This document shows, piece by piece, positions 33,048 through 43,718 of a stretch of 64,000 bases of DNA. A program made the position numbers and the translations under genes. Each line of letters opens with the position of its first letter. Positions within the stretch are counted from its first letter, which is position 1. Source of the stretch: Tetragonia tetragonoides (lineage: Eukaryota > Streptophyta > Magnoliopsida > Caryophyllales > Aizoaceae); the NCBI GenBank assembly GCA_038025085.1, contig CM076142.1, positions 31,658,501 to 31,722,500 on the forward strand. The letters run 5' to 3'. The notes below the pieces were generated by a model, which was not told the DNA's origin, ran no database searches, and worked only from the letters and a program-made list of their open reading frames with translations.

Positions 33048-36000
33048 ATATGGAATGTTAGAGGCCTAATTGGCCCAAATAAGCAGAGGGATGTTGCCCT
33101 TTTTTGTAAAGAAAATAAATGTGGGATGGTGGCTTTTCTAGAAACAAAAATCAGATTAGTTGACCTTGAAAAATACAAAAAAAGTTTCATGCAAGACTGG
33201 GAATCTTATAGTAATCACAATGAGCACAGTTTAGGTAGAATATGGTTAAGATGGATGCCAAATTGCTTTCATGTGGATGTATTATTCTCATTTGTGCAAA
33301 TGATCATTTGTAAAGTGGTTAATATTATGGAAAAAAAAAGGAATTTGTGGCTAGTTTTGTATATGGCCTAAATGAAAAAGAGGAAAGGAAAACATTTTGG
33401 AAAGACCTAACAGATTTTGCAAGTAATTGCAATAAACCATGGTTTATTGGGGGAGACTTCAATAATGTAATGCTACCTGAAAATAGAAAAGGAGGAATTC
33501 CAGTTGCATTTTCTGAAATTCAGGATTTTAAAGAGTGCATTGAACAATGTCTCCTCACTGAAATGGGTTGGTCAGGGTGCCAGTTTACATGGAATAATAG
33601 GCATGAAAGGGGTGGGAGAGTCTATTCTAAATTTGATTGGGCTTTTGCAAACAACCTCTGGTTCCAGGAATATGATCAATTTGATCTTAAATTCCACCTA
33701 GAGGGTGTTTATGATCACTCCCCAATTTGTCTAGCTCTTCAGAGAGAACCTGCAAAAACAAAGATCCCCTTTAAATACTTTAACATGTGGAGCCTCCACT
33801 CTGAATTCCATGCTATGGTTCAGCAGGCATGGAATTTCAGAACACAAGGCACAAAAATGTTCAGAGTGTACCAAAAACTGAAAAAAGTGAGAACAGTGCC
33901 GAAGATGCTAAACAGAAATGAATTTAGGGACATTTTAGCACAGGCAGACATTGCTATAGTTGCCATGACTCAAGCACAGATTGATGCTAACATGGAGCCC
34001 TTAAATGAGGAAGTACAACAGAAGGAAATACAGGCCAGGAGAAGATACAGTGAGGTGAATATGGCTGCAGAGAACTTTTTACAGCAGAAAAGCAAGGCAA
34101 ACTAGGTTCAGCTGGGGGATGGAAACACACAGTTCTTCCATGCAGTCATGAAGCAAAGAAGACACAAGAATAGAGTGCACTCAATCAGAACACAGCAGGG
34201 GATTCTACTGGATGATCAGCATATGGTTATGGAGGAATTTGTGAGATTCTACAAAAAAATGTTGGGAGTCTCAGGGGATAGGGTAACCACAGCAGAAGAC
34301 AGCTTCTTCTCAGCAGGTCACAAACTGGATATACATCAACAGATGAACCTTATTGCTCCAGTTAGTATTGAGGAGGTGAAAACAGCAATGTTTGAAATAG
34401 ATTGCAACAAAAGCCCGGGCCCTAATGGATTTGGATCAGGATTTTTCAAGGAAGCTTGGCATATTGTGGGGCAAGAAGTGACTGAAGCTATCATTGACTT
34501 CTTTGACTCATCTAGAATGCTCAAAGAAGTGAATGCTAGAAACTTATGCCTTGTGCAGATGATACAAAACCCAGAGAAGGCATCTGACTTCAGACACATA
34601 GCATGCTGTAATACAATATACAAGTGCATATCAAAGATCCTGTGTGGATGACTGGAAAAAGTACTCCCAGTGCTTGTTTCAGTGAACCAGGGAGCCTTTG
34701 TCGCTCAGAGATCAATTGTGAATAACATCATGATATGTCAGGACCTCATTAAGCACTACAATAGAAAACAGTCATCTCATAGATGCTTGATGAAGATAGA
34801 CCTAAGGAAAGCATATGACACAATACACTGGGGATTTGTGAAGGAAATGCTGCAAGGGTATGGGTTCCCTGTAAAATTCAATGGGTGGCTACTTGAATGC
34901 ATCCAAACAGCAAGTTTTAGCATCAATCTGAATGGGGAAGCACATGGTTACTTTATTGCAAAATGTGACATTAGACAGGGTGATCCAATCTCTCCACTAA
35001 TTTTTGTATTAGTCATGGAATATCTGTCAAGAATACTGAAAATAGCTTGTATGGATAAGAGCTTCAGCTGGCACCCCATGTGCAAGCTACTGGTCTGTAT
35101 GCACATATCAGGATTTAGAGAGGGAACATTGCCCAGGAAATACCTAGGTGTCCCATTGTCCCCTTAAAAATGGAGCAAAATAGATTGTGAATGCTTGGTG
35201 GATAAAATGACAAGGAAACTGCAGATTTGGGCCTCCAGGAACCTCTCTTATGCAGGAAGAGTTCAACTAATTAATTCTGTATTATTTTCCATACATGTAT
35301 ACTGGTCAAGCATTTTCATTATGCCTACTGGAGTACTGAAAAGTGTGGAGCAAAAATGCAGATTTTTCTTATGGGGGACAAATGAACAAAAGCACAAGAC
35401 AAGCTTGGTGGCATGGGACATTGTGTGCAGACCAAGGAAAAATGGTGGACTCAATGTAAAAAATTGCAAATGGTTCAACATAGCTCTAAATGGGAAGCAT
35501 ATCTGGGATCTAGCCACAAAGAAAGACACACTGTGGGTAAGATGGATCAATGGGGTATATCTGAAAGGTGAAAACTTCTGGAACTATGCTCCAGTCTGGG
35601 GTTCCAGCTGGTACTGGAATAAGCTGAACAAGATCAAAAGCTACTTTCAGGGGCAATACACTACAAGGGGAGCATGGAAGTTTGAAACTGATGGCTTTTA
35701 TTCTGCTGCAAGTGGCTACAGAATGTTGCAAGGAAATATGCCAAAATACAGACATGCAGATTTGATCTGGGGGACGCTATCCATGCCTAGACAAAGCTTC
35801 TGCCTATGGCTAGCCCAAATGGGAAGATTATTAACTAAAGATAGGTTGCAGAGAATGGGTTTCTTGAATGGAGATGAGATATGCTACCTGTGTAAGCTGA
35901 AACCAGAGGACCACAACCATCTGTTCTTCAACTGCAAAGAGTCAACAACAGTCCTGGATCAGCTAAGGGGTTGGCTGCAAATTTCAGCAAAAGCAAAAAC

Positions 36001-36256
36001 AATTCAGGGGAAGCTCAACTGGATAAGCAGGCAAAAATGCTCGAGACTCAGGAAGGAAGTATATGCATCAGGGCTAGCAGCAGCAGTTTATTGGGTCTGG
36101 AGATTCAGGAATAGTCATTTTGCTGGTGAAGGCAGTATACCAGTGTCACATATCATGCAACAGGTTCAGCAAGTTGTCAGAATCAGAATCCAACAATGCA
36201 GCAACAGCAAGAGGAAGATTTCCAGCAGGGAGAAGAGATGGATAGGGGAGATATAG
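33048..36256 (+). pseudogene. LINE ORF2, E7 (lacks start, stops, FADD deleted)
   Basis: Starts at I-W-N-V-R-G-L, so only the first codons are missing. Lesions: an extra A in the run at about 33331-33339 (frameshift before NLW); TAG 34103-34105 for Trp in AKWVQL; TGA 34649-34651 for Arg in CGRL; and two deletions around 35084-35104, where MCK is followed by LLVCMHISGF. Those remove the segment containing the motif C FADD, the catalytic Asp pair, and most of the next ~70 residues. TAA 35165-35167 replaces Ser in LSPSKW. The rest runs open to TAG 36254-36256 with zinc motif CYLCKLKPEDHNHLFFNC. It cannot make active RT. Confidence 0.92.
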
Positions 36257-36781
36257 TCAGAAAGGAACAGGACCAGGCCATGTAGCAGAGCCAGCAGACA
36301 GTCTGCATCAGAATGAAATTAAGGGGAGAAGACTGTCAATGATGCAGTACAGCAGCAGAATCAGAATTCAACAGGTTTTTAGCAGAGAATCCATCAGTTC
36401 TGCAAGGCATGAGGACCTGTGCAAAAAATCAGGCAGCAGGTTTCAGCAGGGGATCAGTAGCAGTTTGCTGAAGCTAGGCAGAGTGAGGACGAAACAGAAT
36501 GCAGCAGATCAGAAAGGCTAGAAGAAATTGTAATATTTTAGCTTATTATGTTTTTATATTTTGTTGTAAGTCAAAATTGATTTTGTATTTCGTGGTGTTT
36601 AAAGAGAGGGTGAGCCACAACTTGTAGTGAGTTGCTCCAGATTGACTCTAGGTTTTGTAAGGTAGTAAAGGGCTGTAGAAAAAAGGAACCCTACCTAGTA
36701 GGTGGCCTTGGATCTGCATTGCCTATGGGCTGTAATCTTGTTACATTACAGCTAGTAATAATACAATTCCTGACTTGCACC
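36257..36781 (+). other. 3' UTR of E7
   Basis: CAG-rich noncoding sequence (TTTCAGCAGGGGATCAG near 36440), TTTGTTGTAAGTCAAA, a single ATTTTGTATTTCG...TTTAAAGAG unit, the CCTACCTAGTAGG block and the terminal hairpin. It resembles E4 more than E2. Confidence 0.75.
36729..36752 (+). promoter_or_regulatory. 3' terminal stem-loop, E7
   Basis: GCTGTAAT, loop CTTGTTAC, ATTACAGC: 8 Watson-Crick pairs with a G-C closing pair in place of the A-U of E1 and E2, a compensatory difference. Confidence 0.62.
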
Positions 36782-36788
36782 AAAAAAA

Positions 36789-38295
36789 CATTGACATCGC
36801 GTAAAACCGCCCTTACAAGCCTATCAGGGACCCAATAACCGACCCTAGGGGCCTCCTGTACGATATGGGGCGAAAATATTAATGTCGAAAACATTGCGTC
36901 CCGTGGCCCAAAACACGTCCCCCAGAGCTTTCCTGGGGCCAAGGTTGTCGTTTTCGCCCGAAATTTTTACGGGGGCTCTATTATGGCCCTAGGGGACCCC
37001 CGGTGCCCCGGGAGGGGCACCTTGATTCCCGATCTCAGATATCACCCATCTCGCCCGTTTTTGGGCAAAAACATTGGCATCGCGTAAAACCGCCCTTACA
37101 AGCCCTATCAGGGACCCATTAACCGACCCTAGGGGCCTCCCATGTCCCATAGGCGTCTCCCATACGATATGGGGCGAAAATATTGACGTCGAAAACTTTG
37201 CGTCCGGGGGCCCAAAACACGTCCCCTGGAGCATTCCCGGGGCCTGGTTGCCGTTTTCGCCCGAAATTTTTTCGGGGGCTCTATTATGGTCCTAGGGGAC
37301 CCCCGGTGTCCAGGAGGGTCACCTTGCTTCCTGAACTTAGATATCACCCATGTCGCCCATTTTTGGGCCAAAACATTGACATCGCATAAAACCGCCCTTA
37401 CAAGCCTATCAGGCACCCTATAACCGACCCTAGGGGCCTCCCATGTCCCATAGGGGTCTCCTGTACGATATGGGGCGAAAATATTAACGTCGAAAACATT
37501 GCGTCCGGGGGCCCAAACCAAGTCCCCTAGAGCTTTCCCGGAGCCAAGGTTGCCGTTTTCGCCCGAAATTTTTACGGGGGCTCTATTATTGCCCTAGGGG
37601 ACCCCTGGTGCCCCGGGAGGGGCACCATGATTCCCGAACTCAGATATCACCCATGTCGCCCGTTGTTGGGCAAAAACATTGGTATCGGGTAAAACCGCCC
37701 TTACAAGCCCTATCAGGGACCCATTAACCGACCCTAGGGCCTCCCATGTCCCATCGGGGTCTCCTGTACCATATGGGGTGAAAATATTAACGTCGAAAAC
37801 ATTGCGTCCGGGGGCCCTAAACAAGTCCCCTAGAGCAGTCCCGGGGCCAAGGTTGCCGTTTTCGCCCGAAATTTTTCCTGGGGCTCTATTATAGCCCTAG
37901 GGGACCCCGGTGCCCTGGGAGGGTCACCTTGATTCCCGAACTCAGATATCACCCATGTCGCCCGTTTTTGGGACAAAACATTCGCATCGCGTAAAACCGC
38001 CATTACAAGCTTATTAGGGACCCAATAACCAAACCTAGGGGCCTCCCATGTCCCGTAGGGGTCTCCTGTACGATATGGGGCGAAAATATTAACGTCCAAA
38101 AATTGGCGTCCGGGGGCCCAAAACACGTCCCCTAGAGCTTTCCAGGGGCCAAAGTTGCCGTTTTCGCCCGAATTTTTTTTCAGGGGCTCTATTATGGCCC
38201 TAGGGGACCCCCGGTGCTCCGGGAGGGGCACCTTGATTCCCGAACTCAAATATCACCCATGTCGCCCGTTTTTAGGCCAAAACATTGGCATCGAG
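36789..38295 (+). repeat. 301-bp satellite array, block 8 (about 5 monomers)
   Basis: Targets of E7 and E8 are 1,494 bp apart, close to five monomers. The first monomer lacks about 20 bp (GGGGCCTCCTGTACG at 36848 skips CCATGTCCCATAGGGGT). Confidence 0.92.
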
Positions 38296-38327
38296 AACAT
38301 TGGCATCACAACATAATTGGCATCTCG
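38296..38327 (+). repeat. Target-like fragments at the 5' end of E8
   Basis: AACATTGGCATCAC and AACATAATTGGCATCTCG follow the target duplication AAAACATTGGCATCGAG (38279-38295). Both differ from it (no GAG), so they are probably inherited with the element. Confidence 0.75.
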
Positions 38328-38344
38328 TTTTTTCTCTCTCTAAA

Positions 38345-38383
38345 ATGCTCTCCCTTTTCTTCTCTACAGAGTTCGTCCATTAG
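38345..38383 (+). CDS. Upstream ORF in E8 leader (12 codons)
   Basis: ATG in TAAAATGCTCTC, stop TAG at 38381-38383. The peptide is MLSLFFSTEFVH. It ends 14 nt before the ORF1 ATG. The A of its ATG is lost in E9 and E10. Confidence 0.5.
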   Translation: MLSLFFSTEFVH

Positions 38384-38397
38384 CAACTCTGAGTTCG

Positions 38398-39801
38398 ATG
38401 GGGAAGAAAGAGAAATCAAAGCGAGGGATTGGAAACGATGATGAAAGTGCGGAGAAATCGACAGCTCCACCTGTTCCCACGAAGAATGTGACACAAAGAA
38501 AACGTTCGACCCAAACCCATGAAAACCTAGGTCGGGTTATGAGAAATTTAACGGATGAATTGGAGGACCCAGAAATTATGTCACCGGAAATGCACTCTGA
38601 AACTCTGCAGGAAATGGAATTAGCGCAAGAAAAAATTAATTCTTGGTTGTCGAAGATGAAGGAAAGGGCTAGAAATCAAGCCTCCGATGAAGAACAGGTC
38701 GAAACTGCGACACAAGAAAAACAGCAACAATTTGCAGAGTCAGGTAAAACATCTGCTTGGGAAAAATTCGACATTACAAAACTTAAAAATGCTGGATTTA
38801 AACTTGATTTTATAGCTCCTGTTATGCTTGATGGGAAACCAGTAGGTGAAATTAACCTCAAGGACATAGAATCTGAAATTAATTATTGGAATCAATCTGT
38901 TGTCTGCTATGTTATGGGGTCAAGACCACCTATCAGTGTGCTTAGTGGATTCCTTAGGAGAATTTGGTCGAAGAGGGGAATGAATAAAATAGCTATGATG
39001 AAAAATGGGCTAGTTATTGTTCGATTTGATTCAATGGAACAAAGAAATGCAGTGCTAGAGGAAGGGGTTTACCATTTTGACAATAAACCAATGATTGTTA
39101 GACCTTGGGCTGAAAATATAGACTATGCCCATGAGGAACTCACATCTGTTCCTATTTGGGTTAAATTCCCTGGTCTAAATGTCAAGTATTGGAATGTAGT
39201 AGGGCTGAGTAAAATGGCAAGTTTGGTAGGCAGACCAATGATGGCTGACAGAAACACTGAATTGAAAGTAGGGATTCAATATGCCAGAGTCTTGATTGAA
39301 GTGGAGATAGGGGGGAAATATCCTGATAAGGTACACTACAAGAATGAAAGAGGGAACATAGTGGAACAAGAAGTTGAGTATGACTGGAAACCTGTACTGT
39401 GCAACCACTGCAAACAACATGGACACAGTGAGACTGAATGCAGGAAAAAGAAAGCAACACAGCAGCCTATGACACAGACAATGCCTGTGCACCAAATACC
39501 TGCACAGCAAGCAAAGCCAAGAACACAGCAATGGCAGAATGCAGGGAGAGGTAGAGGCAGGATGGGCAATGCAGGGAGAGGGACAAGGGCTGGAAGAGGT
39601 TTCTACAGACAAATTCAACAGACTAACAATGCAGCAACCCAATCACAGAATCCATTTGACATACTCCAAGATGTAGATGGGGATCAGGAGGGAAGACAGG
39701 CACAAGGGCAAGTAACAGTGCCAGGAATGCAGGAAGAACAAGTATCAGAGGAAGTACCAGTACATGGTAAGACTCCTATCTTGACTGATAGTCATGGATA
39801 G
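38398..39801 (+). CDS. LINE ORF1 protein, E8
   Basis: 467 residues from MGKKEKSKRG. Residues 1 to ~115 are charged and low-complexity. SAWEKFDITKLKNAG leads into the DUF4283-like core (about 155-300; INYWNQSVVCYVMG from 161). The zinc knuckle CNHCKQHGHSETEC is at 335-348, followed by an Arg/Gly-rich segment (about 382-402) and a Gln-rich C-terminus. Its role in the family is RNA binding and RNP assembly in cis with ORF2. The start is the ATGGGGAAGAAAG shared by all copies. The stop TAG overlaps the ORF2 start by 8 nt, in a different frame. Against E9 and E10 it differs at two sites that I can see: Val for Ala (T at 39197) and Gln for Glu (C at 39463). Confidence 0.92.
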   Translation: MGKKEKSKRGIGNDDESAEKSTAPPVPTKNVTQRKRSTQTHENLGRVMRNLTDELEDPEIMSPEMHSETLQEMELAQEKINSWLSKMKERARNQASDEEQVETATQEKQQQFAESGKTSAWEKFDITKLKNAGFKLDFIAPVMLDGKPVGEINLKDIESEINYWNQSVVCYVMGSRPPISVLSGFLRRIWSKRGMNKIAMMKNGLVIVRFDSMEQRNAVLEEGVYHFDNKPMIVRPWAENIDYAHEELTSVPIWVKFPGLNVKYWNVVGLSKMASLVGRPMMADRNTELKVGIQYARVLIEVEIGGKYPDKVHYKNERGNIVEQEVEYDWKPVLCNHCKQHGHSETECRKKKATQQPMTQTMPVHQIPAQQAKPRTQQWQNAGRGRGRMGNAGRGTRAGRGFYRQIQQTNNAATQSQNPFDILQDVDGDQEGRQAQGQVTVPGMQEEQVSEEVPVHGKTPILTDSHG

Positions 39802-42800
39802 GATGCTTATTTGGAATGTTAGAGGCCTGAATGGCCCAAACAAGCAGAGGGATGTGGCCCTCTACTGTAAAAAAAATAAATGTGGATTGGTAGCTTTTCT
39901 TGAAACAAAAATTAGATTAGTTAACCTGGAAAAATGCAAAAATAGTTTCATGCCAGAGTGGGAATCATTTAGTAACCACAATGAACACAGACTTGGTAGA
40001 ATTTGGATTAGGTGGTTACCTAATTATTTTCATGTTGACATTATTTTTTCCTCTGTGCAAATGGTCATATGTAATGTGAGAAACAAGGAAGGGAAAAAAG
40101 ATTTTGTGGTGAGTTTTGTATATGGAATGAATGAGAAAGAAGATAGGAAGCAACTGTGGAGGGATATGAATGATTTTGCTACTACCTGCAACAAACCATG
40201 GATTGTTGGAGGGGATTTCAACAATGTTTTGCTTCATGAGAACAGACAAGGTGGCTTGCCAGTCACCTATGCTGAAATTCAGGATTTTAAATCCTGTATA
40301 GATAGTTGTTTCTTACATGAAATGAGTTGGTCTGGATGCCCTTATACCTGGAACAATAGGCATGAAGAGAGGGGAAGGGTATACTCTAAGATAGATTGGG
40401 TCTTTGTCAACAGTTTATGGATGCAGGAGTTTGACCAGTGCACCCTACAGTTCATGCCAGAGGATGTATCTGATCATACCCCTATCTACATAACCCTGCA
40501 CAAAAACCTGAATATTAATAAAACCCCCTTTAAATTCTTTAATATGTGGTGCCTTCACTCTGAATTCCTAGCCTTGGTGCAGCAAGCATGGAATTGTAGA
40601 ACACAAGGTACAAAAATGTTTAAGGTATACCAAAAACTGAAAAATGTGAAACATGCATTGAAAAAGCTCAACAGAGCTGAGTTTAGTGATATTTTAGCTC
40701 AGACTGAGATTGCTAGATCAGTAATGAATCAAGCACAAGAAGATGCAAACAAAGAGCCACTGAATGAATTACTGCAGAAGGGAGAAATTCAGGCTAGGAG
40801 AAGGTTCAACGACATAAACCTGGCAGCTGAGACATTCCTACAACAAAAGAGCAAGGCTAGGTGGGTGCAACTGGGAGATGGAAATAATCAGTTTTTCCAT
40901 GCAATTATGAAACAGAGAAGGCAACAAAACAGATTGCACTCCATACAGACACAAGAGGGCATCTTATTGGAGGAAAAAGACTTGATCATTGAAGAATTTG
41001 TGGGGTTTTACAGGAAGATGCTGGGGGTATCAGGAACCAGAGGCACTACAGCAGAGGAGAGCTTCTTTTCAGCAGGGAAAAAACTAAGTATGCAACAACA
41101 GATGAGCATCAGTGCACCAGTGACTGCTGAGGAAGTACAGAGAGCTATGTTTGACATTGATAGGAATAAAAGCCCAGGCCCTGATGGCTTTGGCTCAGGT
41201 TTCTTCAAGGAAGCATGGAGTATTGTTGGGGATGAAGTGACCAATGCAATTATAGATTTTTTTGAAGCCTCTAAAATGCTTAAAGAGGTGAATGCAACTA
41301 ACCTTTGTCTTGTGCAGAACATAGGGAACCCTGAAAAAGCCTCTGATTTCAGACCTATTGCATGCTGCAACACCATATACAAATGCATTTCAAAGATCCT
41401 ATGTGGAAGATTGGCAACAGTGCTACCTGACCTCATCTCTGTGAACCAGGGTGCCTTTGTGGCACAAAGGTCAATTGTGCACAACATCATGATATGTCAG
41501 GACCTAATCAAGCACTACAACAGGAAGCAATCCTCGCCTAGATGCTTGATGAAGATAGACCTGAGGAAAGCTTATGATACAATACACTGGAGCTTTATCA
41601 AGGAGATGCTGCAAGGGTATGGATTCCCAATTAAGTTTATTGGCTGGATACTGGAATGTATACAAACTGCAAGTTTCAGCATCAACATAAATGGTGGAGT
41701 ACATGGATTCTTTACTGCTCAACGTGGCATCAGGCAAGGAGATCCAGTGTCCCCATTGATATTTGTGCTGGTCATGGAGTATTTCTCAAGGATTCTGAAA
41801 ATTGCATGCATGGACAAAAGCTTCAATTGGCACCCCATGTGCAAGGAACTAGCTTTGAGCCACTTGTGTTTTGCTGATGATCTGATGTGTTTCTGCAAAG
41901 CTACCCCTGAATCTGTAAGTATAATGATGAATTGCATAAATTACTTTGCACAAGCTACTGGGCTGCATGCTAATAAGGAGAAATCTAACCTATACATAGC
42001 TGGTGTGGATGGGGAAACAAAAAGAGAATTGTTAGCATTATCTGGATTTAGGGAGGGTACATTACCTATGAAGTACTTGGGAGTCCCACTTTCTCCATCT
42101 AAATGGAGCAAAATTGACTGTGAGTGCTTGGTTGATAAAATGACCAAAAAATTGCAGATATGGGCTTCTAGGAACCTATCATATGCAGGAAGAACCCAAC
42201 TCATAAATTCTGTGCTTTTCTCTATACATGTGTACTGGTCTAGCATTTTCATAATGCCTGCAGGGGTACTTAAAAGTATAGAACAAAAATGCAGATATTT
42301 CTTATGGGGATCCACTGAGGAGAAGCACAAAACCAACCTGGTGGCATGGGATATAGTATGCATACCTAGGAAAAATGGGGGCATAAACATAAAAAATTGC
42401 AAATGGTTTAATGTGGCTCTGAATGGAAAACATATCTGGGATTTAGCCACAAAAAAGGATACTTTGTGGGTAAAATGGATAAATGGGATATATCTGAAAG
42501 GGACAAATCTCTGGGATTATGCACCAGTGTGGGGTGCCAGCTGGTACTGGACCAAACTCAACAAAATCAAGAGCTATTTCCAGGAGCATTACACAGTTAG
42601 AGGGGTCTGGAAAAGAGATGCAGATGGTTGCTATACAGCTGCAAGGGGATACAGCACTTTGGTGGGAGATATGCCTAAGCAGAGACATGCCAACCTGATT
42701 TGGGGAAGGGTAACAATGCCAAGACACAGCTTCTGCCTATGGTTGGCTCAGCAGGGAAGATTGTTAACTAAGGACAGAATGCAGAACATGGGCTTCCTGA

Positions 42801-43186
42801 ATGGGGATGATGTATGCAACCTGTGCAAGGCAAAACCAGAAGACCACAATCACCTTTTCTTCACATGTAACATGGCTGCAGATGTTTTACAACAAGTGAG
42901 AAGCTGGCTACAGATTACATCAAGAACAAACACAATTCAGAGCTTGCTGAACTGGATAAGTAGGCAGAAATGCTCAAATTTCAGGAAGGAAGTATATGCA
43001 GCTGGGCTAGCAGCAGCTGTATACTGGCTGTGGAGAAGCAGAAATATTAAACATTTTGTGGGAAACACTCTTTCTGTGATGCAGATCATGCAGCAGATTC
43101 AGCAACCAGTGAGGATCAGAATACAACAGTGCAGCAGACTGAGAAAAATCAACAGCAAAGACAAAAAATGGGTAGAGAGAATTTAA
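39794..43186 (+). CDS. LINE ORF2 polyprotein: endonuclease, reverse transcriptase, zf-RVT (E8)
   Basis: 1,130 residues, intact. The apurinic-type endonuclease is at ~1-230, with N8 (WNVRG), E37 (LETK), Y110 (VYG), D141 and N143 (GGDFN), D201 (KIDW) and D227-H228 (SDH). The reverse transcriptase is at about 490-760: SPGPDGFGSGFF, motif A with D589 (KIDLRKAYD), motif B RGIRQGDP at 644-651, motif C FADD with D695-D696, then MKYLGVPLSPSKW. The zinc-binding motif CNLCKAKPEDHNHLFFTC is at 1008-1025. I see no RNase H domain. The protein would nick the target, prime on the 3' end and copy the RNA. Start ATG at 39794 lies in ATGGATAG, probably reached by termination-reinitiation after ORF1. Against E9 it has Asn for Lys (C at 41320). 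Confidence 0.95.
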   Translation: MDRMLIWNVRGLNGPNKQRDVALYCKKNKCGLVAFLETKIRLVNLEKCKNSFMPEWESFSNHNEHRLGRIWIRWLPNYFHVDIIFSSVQMVICNVRNKEGKKDFVVSFVYGMNEKEDRKQLWRDMNDFATTCNKPWIVGGDFNNVLLHENRQGGLPVTYAEIQDFKSCIDSCFLHEMSWSGCPYTWNNRHEERGRVYSKIDWVFVNSLWMQEFDQCTLQFMPEDVSDHTPIYITLHKNLNINKTPFKFFNMWCLHSEFLALVQQAWNCRTQGTKMFKVYQKLKNVKHALKKLNRAEFSDILAQTEIARSVMNQAQEDANKEPLNELLQKGEIQARRRFNDINLAAETFLQQKSKARWVQLGDGNNQFFHAIMKQRRQQNRLHSIQTQEGILLEEKDLIIEEFVGFYRKMLGVSGTRGTTAEESFFSAGKKLSMQQQMSISAPVTAEEVQRAMFDIDRNKSPGPDGFGSGFFKEAWSIVGDEVTNAIIDFFEASKMLKEVNATNLCLVQNIGNPEKASDFRPIACCNTIYKCISKILCGRLATVLPDLISVNQGAFVAQRSIVHNIMICQDLIKHYNRKQSSPRCLMKIDLRKAYDTIHWSFIKEMLQGYGFPIKFIGWILECIQTASFSININGGVHGFFTAQRGIRQGDPVSPLIFVLVMEYFSRILKIACMDKSFNWHPMCKELALSHLCFADDLMCFCKATPESVSIMMNCINYFAQATGLHANKEKSNLYIAGVDGETKRELLALSGFREGTLPMKYLGVPLSPSKWSKIDCECLVDKMTKKLQIWASRNLSYAGRTQLINSVLFSIHVYWSSIFIMPAGVLKSIEQKCRYFLWGSTEEKHKTNLVAWDIVCIPRKNGGINIKNCKWFNVALNGKHIWDLATKKDTLWVKWINGIYLKGTNLWDYAPVWGASWYWTKLNKIKSYFQEHYTVRGVWKRDADGCYTAARGYSTLVGDMPKQRHANLIWGRVTMPRHSFCLWLAQQGRLLTKDRMQNMGFLNGDDVCNLCKAKPEDHNHLFFTCNMAADVLQQVRSWLQITSRTNTIQSLLNWISRQKCSNFRKEVYAAGLAAAVYWLWRSRNIKHFVGNTLSVMQIMQQIQQPVRIRIQQCSRLRKINSKDKKWVERI

Positions 43187-43470
43187 GTGCTCTTGTACCA
43201 CAGTAGACTCAGGCAAAAAGACAGGACTGCACCAGATGAGCAACCAGCAGAGGCAGCAGGTCATCAGTGCATGTGTTAGGCATCAAGTCAGCAAACAGCA
43301 GGAGGAAGACAGCAAGGTTATGCAGCAGGTTACAGCAGGGGAATCAAAACCAGTGGGCAGAAGCTAGACTCAACAGCATGTCAGAATCAGAATACATCAA
43401 CTCCTGGAAGTTTTGGTTGTAATATTTTTAGATATAAATGTTTTTGTATTTTGCTGTAAGTCAGAAATAA

Positions 43471-43552
43471 TTTTTGCAAATTGTAATGTTTACAGAGATG
43501 GTGGGAAACAATTTTTGCAAATTGTAATGTTTACAGAGAGGGTGAACCATTG
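43471..43552 (+). repeat. 41-bp tandem duplication in E8 3' UTR
   Basis: TTTTTGCAAATTGTAATG at 43471 and again at 43512, each followed by TTTACAGAGA/GGGTG. It is repeated in E9 (49794/49835) and E10 (56117/56158). Confidence 0.85.
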
Positions 43553-43656
43553 TCTGTAGTGAGTTGCACCAGATTGAAGGGATGTAAGGTAGTAGAGGGA
43601 TGTAGCAAAAAGGAACCCTACCTAGTAGGTGGCCTTGGATCTACATTGCCTAAGGA

Positions 43657-43678
43657 CTGTAATCTTGTTACATTACAG
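43657..43678 (+). promoter_or_regulatory. 3' terminal stem-loop, E8
   Basis: CTGTAAT, loop CTTGTTAC, ATTACAG: 7 pairs, about 30 nt before the A-tail. Position, loop and stem are kept in all eleven copies. In stringent-type LINEs the RT recognises such a 3' structure. That role here is inferred. Confidence 0.65.
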
Positions 43679-43718
43679 AGAGCAATAATACAATTTCTGA
43701 CTTGCACCAAAAAAAAAA

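Larger units (their letters stand above)
33047..36788 (+). mobile_element. LINE E7: 5'-truncated, RT active site deleted
   Basis: Begins a few codons into ORF2 (ATATGGAATGTTAGAGG). The target duplication AAAACATTGACATCG (33032-33046 and 36785-36799) has the variant GACATCG in both flanks, good evidence for a genuine insertion. A-run 36782-36788. Protein lineage of E2 and E11. Confidence 0.93.
43187..43708 (+). other. 3' UTR of E8
   Basis: CAG-rich noncoding sequence, TTTGCTGTAAGTCAG, the 41-bp duplication (43471 and 43512), a small inverted repeat CCTAC-CTA-GTAGG (43617-43629), the terminal hairpin and CTGACTTGCACC. Confidence 0.8.
38328..43718 (+). mobile_element. LINE E8: full length with intact ORFs
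   Basis: Leader from TTTTTTCTCTCTC, upstream ORF, ORF1 and ORF2 intact, 3' UTR, A-run 43709-43718. The target duplication AAAACATTGGCATCGAG (38279-38295 and 43715-43731) shares the private GAG variant. E8 is the only copy of the trio with the complete 5' end. All endonuclease, RT and zinc-binding residues that I can check are present, so it is a candidate autonomous element, pending a working promoter. Confidence 0.95.

Noticed and set aside
41008..41490. Minus-strand frames opposite ORF2 (for example 160 codons here, and 169 codons at 41941-42450)
   Set aside because: They are shadows of the conserved + strand ORF2. They recur only because the LINE copies are similar.
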